Shown here in pieces: positions 45,112 through 53,150 of a stretch of 64,000 nt of DNA. This DNA is from Denitrovibrio sp. (GTDB lineage: Bacteria > Chrysiogenota > Deferribacteres > Deferribacterales > Geovibrionaceae). Position numbers and translations under genes: made by a program. Position 1 is the stretch's first letter. Each line of letters begins with the position of its first letter. The stretch spans positions 1 to 64,000 of the forward strand of contig PKTM01000020.1 of the NCBI GenBank assembly GCA_002869145.1. The letters run 5' to 3'. Below the pieces are notes generated by a model, which saw nothing but the letters and a program-made list of their open reading frames with translations, had not been told where the DNA came from and ran no database searches.

Positions 45112-45813
45112 TGTTTGTAAATTGCTGAATCTGCCGATAATCTTCATATTTTTCTTCTGACCAAAAACGTCTGCTGTCCCGTTTATATTCACCACAGAGC
45201 TTTCCATGTTTTTATTATTTATTTTCAGAACACCTTTCAGGTCAAGGTTCATATCGTAGTTTGATGTGAGTTTGTTTATGGTTATGTCATACCCTTTTAT
45301 GGAGATTTCTGCGTTCATCTTTTCAAAAGGGAGCATACCTATAGGTGATTCCACCTCTATTTTGTCTGTGGATGCTTTTATAAGAGCAGTATTTCCCTGC
45401 GGGTTGCCTGTGCCTTCTACAGCAAGGGGTGATGATAGTAACGCCTTCCCTTTTGCGTAGGAGTTTATAATTTCAGGGCTGATCTGTGCTGTGAATTCAA
45501 CATTAGACGGTGATATCTCCGCCTCGCATGTTATAAGCCCTTTCGAACTGATAGATATGTTTCTGGTGAGCAGAGATATGGGGGAGTATGATGCAGTTAG
45601 GTCACCTACCGTCACGCCGTTAACCTCAAGATCGCTGAATTTTGTAGAGAATGGTCCAGAATCAACTAAGTCGTAGCTTATATTTATGCCGGCATCTTTT
45701 GCCGCTCTTGAAATGCCCATTTTCACGATATTTCCGTAAGGAAACATCATCCAGAAGAAGAAGATAAATAAAATAGCGAAAGCTGCGGTGCTTATCAGAA
45801 GCTTTTTCTTCAT
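45100..45813 (-). CDS. gspN: type II secretion system protein GspN
   Basis: GspN is an inner-membrane component of some type II secretion systems. The 237-residue product has one N-terminal membrane helix (about residues 5-24) and a periplasmic, beta-rich domain. It resembles the GspN form found in deltaproteobacteria-like systems, with SFPxGxIV-like MMFPYGNIVKMGI after the helix. It is last in the leftward gspGHIJKLMN operon and overlaps gspM by 4 bp. Similarity within this family is low, so the call rests partly on position. Confidence 0.8.
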   Translation of the reverse strand: MKKKLLISTAAFAILFIFFFWMMFPYGNIVKMGISRAAKDAGINISYDLVDSGPFSTKFSDLEVNGVTVGDLTASYSPISLLTRNISISSKGLITCEAEISPSNVEFTAQISPEIINSYAKGKALLSSPLAVEGTGNPQGNTALIKASTDKIEVESPIGMLPFEKMNAEISIKGYDITINKLTSNYDMNLDLKGVLKINNKNMESSVVNINGTADVFGQKKNMKIIGRFSNLQTSIN

Positions 45814-46271
45814 TGTTTTATAATATCCATTACCAGATTCAGGTACTGTTCGTCATCGAAACGTTTGCTGATTTTAATATTACTCGATACAAGATTTCCG
45901 AATCTTTCTATATTTCTAAGGAAGCTGACCATCTCGTTATAGGTCAGTCCGTCAAGGCGTATTGCTGCTGCTTCCTGAGCACATGGAACAGTTTTTGGTT
46001 TTATGCTGGTTATTTTTGAACCGAGACCTTCACGTTCAGCGTTGGTTTGAAGGAATGAAAGCAACCCTGATTTAACCTGCTGAGTTTTGTTTCCGCCAGT
46101 TGTTTTTATCTCTGCTATAAGCTTTCCAGCCTTTTCTATATTTGCTTCCACTGCTTTCAGTTCGCTTTTTGCACTGTTTATCTTTGAGTTGAAAGCGAGA
46201 TGTGTCCAGTAGAACACTAAAAAGATTGCACCGGCCGCAATGGCTATTGTCATTATTTTTTGTCTGTTCAT
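45810..46271 (-). CDS. gspM: type II secretion system protein GspM
   Basis: GspM partners GspL in the inner-membrane platform. The 153-residue product has a short cytoplasmic N-terminus and one membrane helix (about residues 8-28). A coiled-coil segment and a C-terminal ferredoxin-like domain follow (LDGLTYNEMVSFLRNIERFG is the family's best-conserved part). Its ATG overlaps the terminal TGA of the extended gspL frame (46268-46271). Both overlaps in this stretch are four bases long, supporting translational coupling. Confidence 0.83.
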   Translation of the reverse strand: MNRQKIMTIAIAAGAIFLVFYWTHLAFNSKINSAKSELKAVEANIEKAGKLIAEIKTTGGNKTQQVKSGLLSFLQTNAEREGLGSKITSIKPKTVPCAQEAAAIRLDGLTYNEMVSFLRNIERFGNLVSSNIKISKRFDDEQYLNLVMDIIKQ

Positions 46272-47260
46272 ATTTCGAACCTCACGGTAAAGCCAATGCA
46301 GTCTTCTTTCTGAACAGTGTCGACTATCTGCGCTTCTTTACCTGTTTGTGCTGTGAGCTCTTTGGTGAACTCCTCCAGAAAAGTGTAGTCAGTTGAAGTA
46401 CCCTGACAGGTGACGTTGTTGCTTTTTATCTCAAGTATGTCAGCTGTTATGTTGGAGTTATACGCTTTGCTGACAGTCTCCAGAACAAAAAGTGTCTTGT
46501 ATTTTACGTTGCCCTCTGAGGAACCGCCGGCTAAGGCAAGCAGTTTGCCATATGGGTCTTTGCTTTTTGCTGCTCAGACACTTGCATATAAACTTTCAAG
46601 AGCTGCTTTGGCATTATTTAGCTTTTCAGTATGACTTTTCATGCGGAAGTAATCCCCGGCAATGAATATAAGATAGCAAGCAATGAGCACTGCCGCAGGC
46701 AGTTTGAATCCATCTAAGGAGGTGTTTTTGTTTTTCACAAAAGGGAGCGTGAGCTTAGCGTTTGGGTTTGGTTCCCAGTCAGGCTCCACAGCTTCTGCCA
46801 CTTCATCAGTATTAGAGATCAAACCGTCTTCTATGGTGATCCCTGAACCGTCTGCCATGTATGTGAAGGTGTCCATTTTACTGTAAACTGATGCCAGAGG
46901 GGAGCTTATGTAGGACGCTTTAGCGAAAACAGTCTCATACTGATGGTAGTTTTCAGCGAATTCTGCGTTAAAGATACCTATGAGAATCTTATCATTTTTC
47001 AGAAGATAGCAGAATTTTTCACAAAGCTGCTGAGGAAAACTTCCCATAAGATAATTACCTATGAAAAGATTCAGCTTGCGCTTTGGCGCATCCGGGAACT
47101 CCATTGTGGTGTAAAAAAGCTCAGAATCAGAGAGCATAAGCACAAAGCCCGGCTTTATGTTTTTTAGCTCTTCTTCTTCCAGTTTATGCCTTCCGGCATG
47201 TGTGAGTGAATAAAACTGCGAATCTTCAAAAATCAGCAATTGTTTAATAGTAGTGTCCAT
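46268..47260 (-). CDS. gspL: type II secretion protein GspL, frame interrupted by an in-frame TGA
   Basis: GspL couples the GspE ATPase to the inner-membrane platform. Codons 1-228 give a cytoplasmic domain and a membrane helix (residues 185-204). They then meet TGA at 46576-46574. The same frame continues for 101 sense codons (AAKSKDPYGKLLALA onward, ending CIGFTVRFEI), giving the periplasmic ferredoxin-like domain, and stops at 46270-46268 in an ATGA overlap with gspM. The whole locus is thus intact except for one codon. It may be a recent nonsense mutation, a recoded TGA or a base error. The gspK overlap at the 5' end is 17 bp. Confidence 0.8.
46574..46576 (-). other. in-frame TGA within gspL
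   Basis: This codon (position 229) separates two parts of one GspL-like frame. A 6-bp stem is possible directly after it (GAGCAG with CUGCUU, loop of 26 nt, starting in the TGA itself). The loop lacks the apical GU-containing sequence expected of a bacterial SECIS, so selenocysteine is not well supported. Confidence 0.85.
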
Positions 47261-48167
47261 TAAGTCCTGCCGTAAAATTAACTACTTGCGATGATGCCCC
47301 GTCTTTTTTTACTAAGGCATGATAGTATCTCGGTTCATCGTTCAAGGTTACTTCAGTCTTTACGTAAAATAAAGAGCTTTTTACAGAAATCAAGGGGAGT
47401 ACTTTCAGATATACTTCCTCTTCCAGATAAGCAGCTTCCTGTATGTTTGAAGGATCCTTGTATTCTTTTGTTTTGCTGTAGCTTTCTATGTCCTGTGCGA
47501 CCTGTGATATTTCAGGCAGAAAAGCTTCTATGGCGAGCTTGCTAGCAAAATTTATGTTTAGTGTGTCATCAGGGGAGTATACGGTGAAGTAGTCTTTCAC
47601 TTTTGCAAACTCCTCGTAGTTGTTCATCAGTATCCGAAGCTCAAAAAGTGAGCTTAAAGGCGCGTTTTTTGTCCGGAACTCTGCCCCGTTATATTCATAC
47701 AGTGCACCCTCTTCGCCGCCGGCAGTTACTGTTGTGTCACTGTCTATGTAGTCTTTTATCACTGCACACTCCAGTGAATCAGCTTCCATCTCTGTGGCTA
47801 TGGTTTCACAGGCAGCCATATATCTGGCTGCAATAGCCTCATCTTTAGATGCAAGTCCGTTCAGGGCTATCTTCCCGCTTAGGGGTATAATATCCACAGA
47901 AACAAATCCATAGGGAACTTCCACAACAGGGATTAAAGTCCAGCTATCCATGCGGGAATCATAAATGCTGTCGTCATCTTTGAGCACTTCTACCATAGCG
48001 GAAAGTGCCGTCATGGCGTATATGTGCGCCTGATTCTCTAGGAAATCTCCAGAAGATTCCTCGATACTTTTTATACTTCTTTCGTGTATGAGCAAAACAG
48101 TGGAGGCGGCAAAGGCAATAAATATAAGGACAAAGATCAGTACCGATCCCTTTTTATTTAATTCCAT
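47244..48167 (-). CDS. gspK: type II secretion system minor pseudopilin GspK
   Basis: GspK caps the pseudopilus tip together with GspI and GspJ. The 307-residue product has a prepilin leader MELNKKG followed by SVLIFVLIFIAFAAS. It lacks the glutamate at position 5 of the mature protein, as is usual for GspK. Its large size and the helix-rich GspK domain (LNGLASKDEA, DYIDSDTT, LNINFAS) agree with the family. It overlaps gspJ by 10 bp and gspL by 17 bp. Leader cleavage would need a GspO-type peptidase, which is not in this window. Confidence 0.9.
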   Translation of the reverse strand: MELNKKGSVLIFVLIFIAFAASTVLLIHERSIKSIEESSGDFLENQAHIYAMTALSAMVEVLKDDDSIYDSRMDSWTLIPVVEVPYGFVSVDIIPLSGKIALNGLASKDEAIAARYMAACETIATEMEADSLECAVIKDYIDSDTTVTAGGEEGALYEYNGAEFRTKNAPLSSLFELRILMNNYEEFAKVKDYFTVYSPDDTLNINFASKLAIEAFLPEISQVAQDIESYSKTKEYKDPSNIQEAAYLEEEVYLKVLPLISVKSSLFYVKTEVTLNDEPRYYHALVKKDGASSQVVNFTAGLNGHYY

Positions 48168-48724
48168 TTCTCACCTTTGTAATCGGTTGTTTTGCTTAGC
48201 TGCCCGCTTCCGGCTATGAAAACAAGCGAATGTTCGTTCACATTAAAAGAGACTTTTATAATAGTGTCCATCTCGTCGAAGTCATCTGTAAACCTGTATC
48301 CGTTGTGAGCCTGTATTTTGAAATCTGAAACATTCGGCAGCAGATAAATCTTCCACTCGTACTGATGGGCGTCAGAGCTTTCCTCACGGATGAGATATCC
48401 GTTTTCCACGTAATATTTGACAACAACAGGGAAAGCCTTCTCCATTTTTATGCTGTTGTTAGTTCTTACAGAGAGAGTATCGTTATCCCCCTCTTTATTT
48501 ATATTCAGTGAATCTTTATACATCTGAAGTATGTAAGGTTTTATAACCTTCCTAGCTGAAAGCAGTAGCGAGTTGTTGTAGTAGCTTTTCTCTGTGATTG
48601 CTTTAGTGTTCAAAAGGGCATCAAGCGTTGTATACACACCTGTGAGGACTATGGCAGAAAGTGTGAGAGCTATGAGAAGCTCAAGCAGGGTAAACCCCTT
48701 CTCAGTCTCTTTCATAGTAAACAT
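48158..48724 (-). CDS. gspJ: type II secretion system minor pseudopilin GspJ
   Basis: GspJ is a minor pseudopilin. The 188-residue product has the type IV leader ending in KG, then FTLLELLIALTLSAIVL with the conserved Glu5. The C-terminal body is larger than that of GspH and GspI, as expected. ATG at 48724 is used because GGAAAG lies about 5 bp upstream; ATG at 48715 or 48742 also read in frame. It overlaps gspI and gspK, so the minor pseudopilins are tightly packed. Confidence 0.88.
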   Translation of the reverse strand: MFTMKETEKGFTLLELLIALTLSAIVLTGVYTTLDALLNTKAITEKSYYNNSLLLSARKVIKPYILQMYKDSLNINKEGDNDTLSVRTNNSIKMEKAFPVVVKYYVENGYLIREESSDAHQYEWKIYLLPNVSDFKIQAHNGYRFTDDFDEMDTIIKVSFNVNEHSLVFIAGSGQLSKTTDYKGEKWN

Positions 48725-49037
48725 AACTGCTTTCCACTCCATCGTATTCCGCTGTCAGTGTGATCTCCTCCACACCTGGAAAAAGTGTGGGCTGCTGTGA
48801 TGATTTGTAGTTTACTTCATACCCCAGTGCATTTTTGCCGTTTTCTTTAAAAACTTTGCCGGGGTAATTTATTATTTCAAGTACCCGCTGGTAGCCGGAT
48901 TCTACTACTATGGTCTTTTGAAGTGCATAAGCAGATGTGTCCACAGATATAGCAGACAGCCTGTAAACCCCAAGCATGCTTATAGAAAGAACCGCCAGTG
49001 CTATAAGCACTTCCAGAAGTGTAAACCCTTTTTTCAT
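48702..49037 (-). CDS. gspI: type II secretion system minor pseudopilin GspI
   Basis: GspI forms the pseudopilus tip complex with GspJ and GspK. The 111-residue product has a very short leader (MKKG) followed by FTLLEVLIALAVLSISMLG, with Glu5 conserved. The small C-terminal domain of about 85 residues agrees with the family. Its start overlaps gspH by 4 bp and its end overlaps gspJ. No unusual feature. Confidence 0.88.
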   Translation of the reverse strand: MKKGFTLLEVLIALAVLSISMLGVYRLSAISVDTSAYALQKTIVVESGYQRVLEIINYPGKVFKENGKNALGYEVNYKSSQQPTLFPGVEEITLTAEYDGVESSYVYYERD

Positions 49038-49456
49038 CTTCGCACCACTTTTAAAAGAGCGGGGTATGATTCGAGCTCTGTGCCATCTGAGAATTTTAGA
49101 ACGAATTGATCGAATATACCGTCAGGATAAAAATATATATTTAAAGAACCGCCGGTTCTTTCATCGTTTATGAAGGCATCCTGCAGAGTGCCCGCCGGAA
49201 GTGAAGCTTTGTCCCCATTGCTCATCTGCACTGTGTATGAACCTTTAGACAGAGTGATGAACACCTGCACGTTAAGCTCACTCGCTTCTTTTAGATGGTT
49301 TTCTATAATTTCCTGAAATAAAACTTCCGTCTTGTCTGATAGTATTGTGTTTTCAGCAAAACGCGGAGCTATGGTCATAAAACCAAGCCCCACTATAATG
49401 AGCACAATAAGGATCTCTATAAGGGTAAAACCCTTTTTTCTGTAGGTATTATTCAA
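49034..49456 (-). CDS. gspH: type II secretion system minor pseudopilin GspH
   Basis: GspH is a minor pseudopilin. The 140-residue product from TTG at 49456 has an 8-residue leader NNTYRKKG followed by [17 protein letters not shown] with Glu5. An in-frame ATG at 49510 would overlap gspG by about 60 bp and give an improbably long 26-residue leader. The TTG lies in the last codons of gspG, so its translation may depend on gspG. The C-terminal half matches the GspH beta domain only by general character. Confidence 0.85.
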   Translation of the reverse strand: MNNTYRKKGFTLIEILIVLIIVGLGFMTIAPRFAENTILSDKTEVLFQEIIENHLKEASELNVQVFITLSKGSYTVQMSNGDKASLPAGTLQDAFINDERTGGSLNIYFYPDGIFDQFVLKFSDGTELESYPALLKVVRR

Positions 49457-49874
49457 AGCTTTTGATGTCTGCGTTAAAATCCTCGCCGCCCTCCTGACCA
49501 TCTGCGCCATAGGATATTATTTCGTAATCTCTGTCATCATCGCCAGGGCTTCTGTAAATGTATTCGTTATCCCAAGGGTCAAGCATGCTTGACTGTTCCA
49601 GATAGCCGCCTTTTTTAAAATTCTTCGGAACCGGCTGTGTATCAGATTTTTCCACAAGTGCTTTGAGCCCCTGATCTGTGGTTGGGTAAAAACCGTTTTC
49701 AAGCTTATATATTTTCAGTGCAGACTCTATAGCCTTCATGTCAAGAGTCGCTTTGGTGACTCTTGCCTCGTCAGGTTTATCAAGGAATTTTGGGACAAGA
49801 AGTGTGCCCAGTATTCCAAGTATTACAATAACAACAAGTATTTCTATAATGGTAAATCCTTTTCTGTTTCCCAC
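49449..49874 (-). CDS. gspG: type II secretion system major pseudopilin GspG
   Basis: GspG forms the pseudopilus shaft. The 141-residue product has the leader MGNRKG followed by [22 protein letters not shown], split over two blocks, with Glu5. It carries [13 protein letters not shown] and the calcium-loop region ([13 protein letters not shown] and [17 protein letters not shown]), all diagnostic. GTG at 49874 is the start, with GGAGAAG 5 bp upstream; an ATG at 49919 would make an over-long leader. It heads the leftward operon behind a good promoter. Confidence 0.94.
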   Translation of the reverse strand: MGNRKGFTIIEILVVIVILGILGTLLVPKFLDKPDEARVTKATLDMKAIESALKIYKLENGFYPTTDQGLKALVEKSDTQPVPKNFKKGGYLEQSSMLDPWDNEYIYRSPGDDDRDYEIISYGADGQEGGEDFNADIKSFE

Positions 49875-49905
49875 TGTATCTTCTCCGTAAATTAATTTTA
49901 ATGCG

Positions 49906-49934
49906 ATTATATTTGACAATACAGTTTAAGACAA
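49906..49934 (-). promoter_or_regulatory. putative promoter of the gspGHIJKLMN operon
   Basis: On the minus strand TTGTCT and a perfect TATAAT are separated by 17 bp, about 30 bp before the GTG start. The rightward gsp operon starts about 120 bp away, so the two may share regulation; a rightward promoter was not clear (TTGACA at 49913-49918 has no good partner). Confidence 0.55.
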
Positions 49935-49996
49935 GAGTTAGTCTGGCGATATCTGAAAAAAAATAGTATGTTGTTTCCTGTGAAGGAGACACCGTG

Positions 49997-50428
49997 ATGA
50001 CTGATAAAAACAGGTCTGACATGCTTGCTATGGTGGTTTTGGTAGCTGCCGGTATTGTCTGGTTTATTATCCGAATGCAGCGTGGTGAGTTTTTCCCACC
50101 ATCTGCGGGGGATGTGTTTACATACATCATTTTTGCACCGCTTGCGGAGGAACTTTTTTTCAGAGGAGTCTTGCAGGATCATGTTAACGATTGGCTGAGA
50201 AAAAACGGCAGAAAGCACCTCTTTATAAAAACTCCGGTTCTTAGCAAAGGAAATATTTTCACTTCACTGGTTTTTTTGCTTGTGCATATTCCATTCTGGG
50301 GAGTGTCCCACTCCTTACTGGTGTTTTTTCCTTCCATTGCCTTTGGCTTTATATATGACAAAACAGGAAAATTAGTGTATCCTATATTTCTTCATGCAGT
50401 ATATAATGTTAATGTTTTTATTGTTTGA
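49997..50428 (+). CDS. CPBP-family glutamic intramembrane protease
   Basis: The 143-residue protein is a small member of the CPBP/Abi family, relatives of Rce1-type proteases. Conserved motifs are EELFFRG (the catalytic glutamate pair), a mid-protein His in LVHIPFWG and the C-terminal GFIYDKTGKLVYPIFLHAVYN block. Three or four membrane helices are predicted. ATG at 49997 sits 8 bp after AAGGAG. It is placed at the head of the rightward gsp operon and overlaps the earliest possible gspC start, so it may process a protein linked to secretion. Confidence 0.85.
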   Translation: MTDKNRSDMLAMVVLVAAGIVWFIIRMQRGEFFPPSAGDVFTYIIFAPLAEELFFRGVLQDHVNDWLRKNGRKHLFIKTPVLSKGNIFTSLVFLLVHIPFWGVSHSLLVFFPSIAFGFIYDKTGKLVYPIFLHAVYNVNVFIV

Positions 50429-50457
50429 AAAAATACAAATTCATGGTATCTGGTGAG

Positions 50458-51303
50458 ATGAAACTAAATAACTATATCTATTTAATATATCCGGTTCTAA
50501 TAGCATTCAGTCTGGCCTGGGCTGTTACTGGGTGGCTTTCAATGAAGACATCCGCTGACACGCCTAGCTCTTATAATCTACCTGTGAAGGCAAAAGAATC
50601 TGCGCCGGTACTCCCCGACACAGAGCTTATCCTGACTAAGAACATTTTCGGTGCTATGGTTACACAGGAGACCCTGAGTGAACCTGCTGTTTCAAATAAC
50701 GCTCCCGCTGCGGCAGCTTCCGATCCGGGTTTTGACGGAAAGCTTATAGGCACTGTAACAGGAGATGATGAATCTATAGCTGTTTTACAATATAAAGATA
50801 AGAATTATATTCTAAATCTGCTGGAAGAGAATGAAGGTCTTATGCTGGTGGAGGTAGGGTCTTTCTATGCTGTCATCACTAAAGGGGGCGAAAGATACAA
50901 GCTTCTTTTGAAAGATGAAAGCAAAAGCGGCGGACCGAAAAAATCTGCCATAAAGATAAATGAGAGCAGTGCCCCAACAACAGAAAGGCTGAAAATATCC
51001 AGAAAAGATGTTATAGAAAAACTCTCAGATGTTAACAGCGTTATCAAGTCGGTACTCATTGTTCCCTTTGAAAGAAATGGCAATTTTGAAGGCTACAGGG
51101 TGCGCAGGATGACAAACACCTCTGTCCTTAAACAGATAGGTGTACAGAGGAATGATGTTATAATGAGACTCAACGGCAAATCGCTTGAATCCCCCACGGT
51201 TTTCTTTGATGCACTGAAAAACGCGGAAAACCTAAGCGCAGTCAGCCTTGACATACTAAGATCCGGAAAGAAAATGACATTATATGTGGAGATAGAAGGA
51301 TGA
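50458..51303 (+). CDS. gspC: type II secretion system protein GspC
   Basis: GspC links the inner-membrane platform to the secretin. The 281-residue product has a short cytoplasmic start and one membrane helix (about residues 8-27). A periplasmic homology region follows (ILTKNIFGAM and DGKLIGTVTGDDESIAVLQ). A C-terminal PDZ domain (LKQIGVQRNDVIMRLNGKSL) is also present. The start is uncertain: ATG at 50458 gives a typical short N-terminus; ATG at 50443 or TTG at 50425 are possible. It overlaps gspD by 4 bp. Confidence 0.87.
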   Translation: MKLNNYIYLIYPVLIAFSLAWAVTGWLSMKTSADTPSSYNLPVKAKESAPVLPDTELILTKNIFGAMVTQETLSEPAVSNNAPAAAASDPGFDGKLIGTVTGDDESIAVLQYKDKNYILNLLEENEGLMLVEVGSFYAVITKGGERYKLLLKDESKSGGPKKSAIKINESSAPTTERLKISRKDVIEKLSDVNSVIKSVLIVPFERNGNFEGYRVRRMTNTSVLKQIGVQRNDVIMRLNGKSLESPTVFFDALKNAENLSAVSLDILRSGKKMTLYVEIEG

Positions 51304-53150
51304 AGTTTATTAAAGTTACACTAATAATGCTGATGCTGGTTTTTGCCACTTCTGCTATGGCTGCGGTTAATGTGAATTTCAGAAATATGGAGATGATAGA
51401 ATTTGTCACCTTCGTATCTGAGTTTACAGGGAAAAATTTCGTTTATGATGAAAAGGACGTGAAAGGAAATATTACCATCGAATCCTCGTCAGAGATAAAT
51501 TCCCGCGACATTATGAAGATATTCTCTTCAGCGCTACGCGCAAACGGGTTGGAGCTAGTGGACAGAGGGACATTCACTGCCATAGTCAGACAGAATGATA
51601 TTAATGATATCGATGATTCTGAGGGCACTGGTGATGAAAATGCTCTTATAACAACCGTTCTCACTGCCAGAAATTACGATGTAAAGGTTCTTGTTACTGC
51701 GCTTGCCAGAATAAAGTCAAAAACCGGATTTGTAGACGTTCTGAAAGGGCTGAACGGCGTAGTGGTTCGTGACAGGATAGAGCGTATTGCAAAGATCAAA
51801 TCACTTATGGAGAGGCTTGAGCTGAAGGCAGAAGGCTTTAACCTGAATATTGTGAAGATAGAGCACGCATCTGCGGAAAGTGTGGAAACCGCACTTAAGA
51901 AGATGTATGCCGACCTTGAGAAGAAGCTTCTTATCTCCAGCGAACCTGTTATTGTGGCTGATGCCTACTCAAACTCACTCATAATAGCCTCGGAAGCAGT
52001 CGATCTTGCAAAAATAAAATATATAATATCCCAAATAGACACAGAGACGACAGGGACACATAACGCTCCCAAGGTTTTTTATCTGAACAATGCAAATGCA
52101 GAAGATATCCAGAAAGTTCTGGATAAGCTTACCGGTGTTGAAAACTCCTCTCAGGAAAAAGGGAAAAAAGCGCCAACTACCAAATCTTCTGTGGCATATG
52201 ACAAGTCGACAAACTCCATCATAGTATTTGGCGACCCTGACCTTTACACTAAAGTGGAAGACCTTATTAAAAAGCTTGATATACCCAGACAGCAGGTCTA
52301 TGTGGAAGCACTCATTCTGGAGACAACACTGGAAAGTGGAAGCGATTTTGGTGTTGAGTGGCTTGCCGGTGCAGGCAACTCGTCAGAAGCTGGTACGGTT
52401 GGATACTTAAACTCAAGCGGGAATTTGCAGAATTTTATGTATGGAGGCACAGGCGGAGCTCCAAACCCAAATGCTTTGGCCGGAGGGTTTAACTTAGGTG
52501 TTTTAGGGAATATCGTTAACTTTAACGGACTTAATTTTCCTACTCTCGGCTTGCTTGCGAACTTTATCAAAACATCAAACGGTATAAATATTGTCTCGAA
52601 CCCTCAGCTGCTGACTCTTGACAATGAAGAGGCAGAAGTTTTCGTAGGTGAAAACAGACCTTTTGTTACCGATAACCGTGTAGATTCAAACGGCAACAAT
52701 GTTCAGTCATATGACTACAGAGATGTGGGCGTAAAACTGAAGATAGTTCCACAAATATCCTCCAACGATACAGTAACTCTTCAGATAGAGCAGGAAGTGA
52801 AAAAGGTTACCGCAAGTGCTGGTGCAGAGACTCTCCCTGTGACTCTTACAAGGTCAACAAAAACAAAAGTGAAACTTCAGGACGGGTCAATAATGGTAAT
52901 ATCCGGCTTGCTCAAGGATGATTCTGAGAAATATAACTCAGCAGTGCCTGGGTTTTCCAGAATACCTATCTTAGGCTGGCTGTTCAAAACAAAAGCCGGC
53001 AACGCAGAAAAGACAAATATGATGGTATTTATCTCTACACACATCATCCGCACAGCAGAGCAGGCGAAGGCTCTTACAGAGAAAAAACAGAAAGAATCTG
53101 CTGAGTTTAAACAAGATGTAGACCAAAGGATTAGAAAAGAATTTAAATGA
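51300..53150 (+). CDS. gspD: type II secretion system secretin GspD
   Basis: GspD multimerises into the outer-membrane channel. The 616-residue product has a signal peptide (MKFIKVTLIMLMLVFATSAMA) and the N0 domain (VNVNFRNMEMIEFVTFVSE). N1-N3 repeats follow (LKGLNGVVVRD, VADAYSNSLIIAS, VAYDKSTNSIIVFGD), then the secretin domain (VYVEALILETTLES, VPGFSRIPILGWLF). It lacks a long S-domain for a pilotin. The stop overlaps gspE by 4 bp. Signal peptide cleavage would be by LepB (58565). Confidence 0.95.
   Translation: MKFIKVTLIMLMLVFATSAMAAVNVNFRNMEMIEFVTFVSEFTGKNFVYDEKDVKGNITIESSSEINSRDIMKIFSSALRANGLELVDRGTFTAIVRQNDINDIDDSEGTGDENALITTVLTARNYDVKVLVTALARIKSKTGFVDVLKGLNGVVVRDRIERIAKIKSLMERLELKAEGFNLNIVKIEHASAESVETALKKMYADLEKKLLISSEPVIVADAYSNSLIIASEAVDLAKIKYIISQIDTETTGTHNAPKVFYLNNANAEDIQKVLDKLTGVENSSQEKGKKAPTTKSSVAYDKSTNSIIVFGDPDLYTKVEDLIKKLDIPRQQVYVEALILETTLESGSDFGVEWLAGAGNSSEAGTVGYLNSSGNLQNFMYGGTGGAPNPNALAGGFNLGVLGNIVNFNGLNFPTLGLLANFIKTSNGINIVSNPQLLTLDNEEAEVFVGENRPFVTDNRVDSNGNNVQSYDYRDVGVKLKIVPQISSNDTVTLQIEQEVKKVTASAGAETLPVTLTRSTKTKVKLQDGSIMVISGLLKDDSEKYNSAVPGFSRIPILGWLFKTKAGNAEKTNMMVFISTHIIRTAEQAKALTEKKQKESAEFKQDVDQRIRKEFK

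Noticed and set aside
46574-46610. Selenocysteine insertion element after the gspL TGA
   Set aside because: A 6-bp stem is possible, but there is no GU-bearing apical loop, and the residue would lie in a domain with no known redox role. Kept only as an alternative explanation.
49457-49510. Upstream ATG start for gspH
   Set aside because: It gives a 26-residue leader, much longer than any prepilin leader in this operon.
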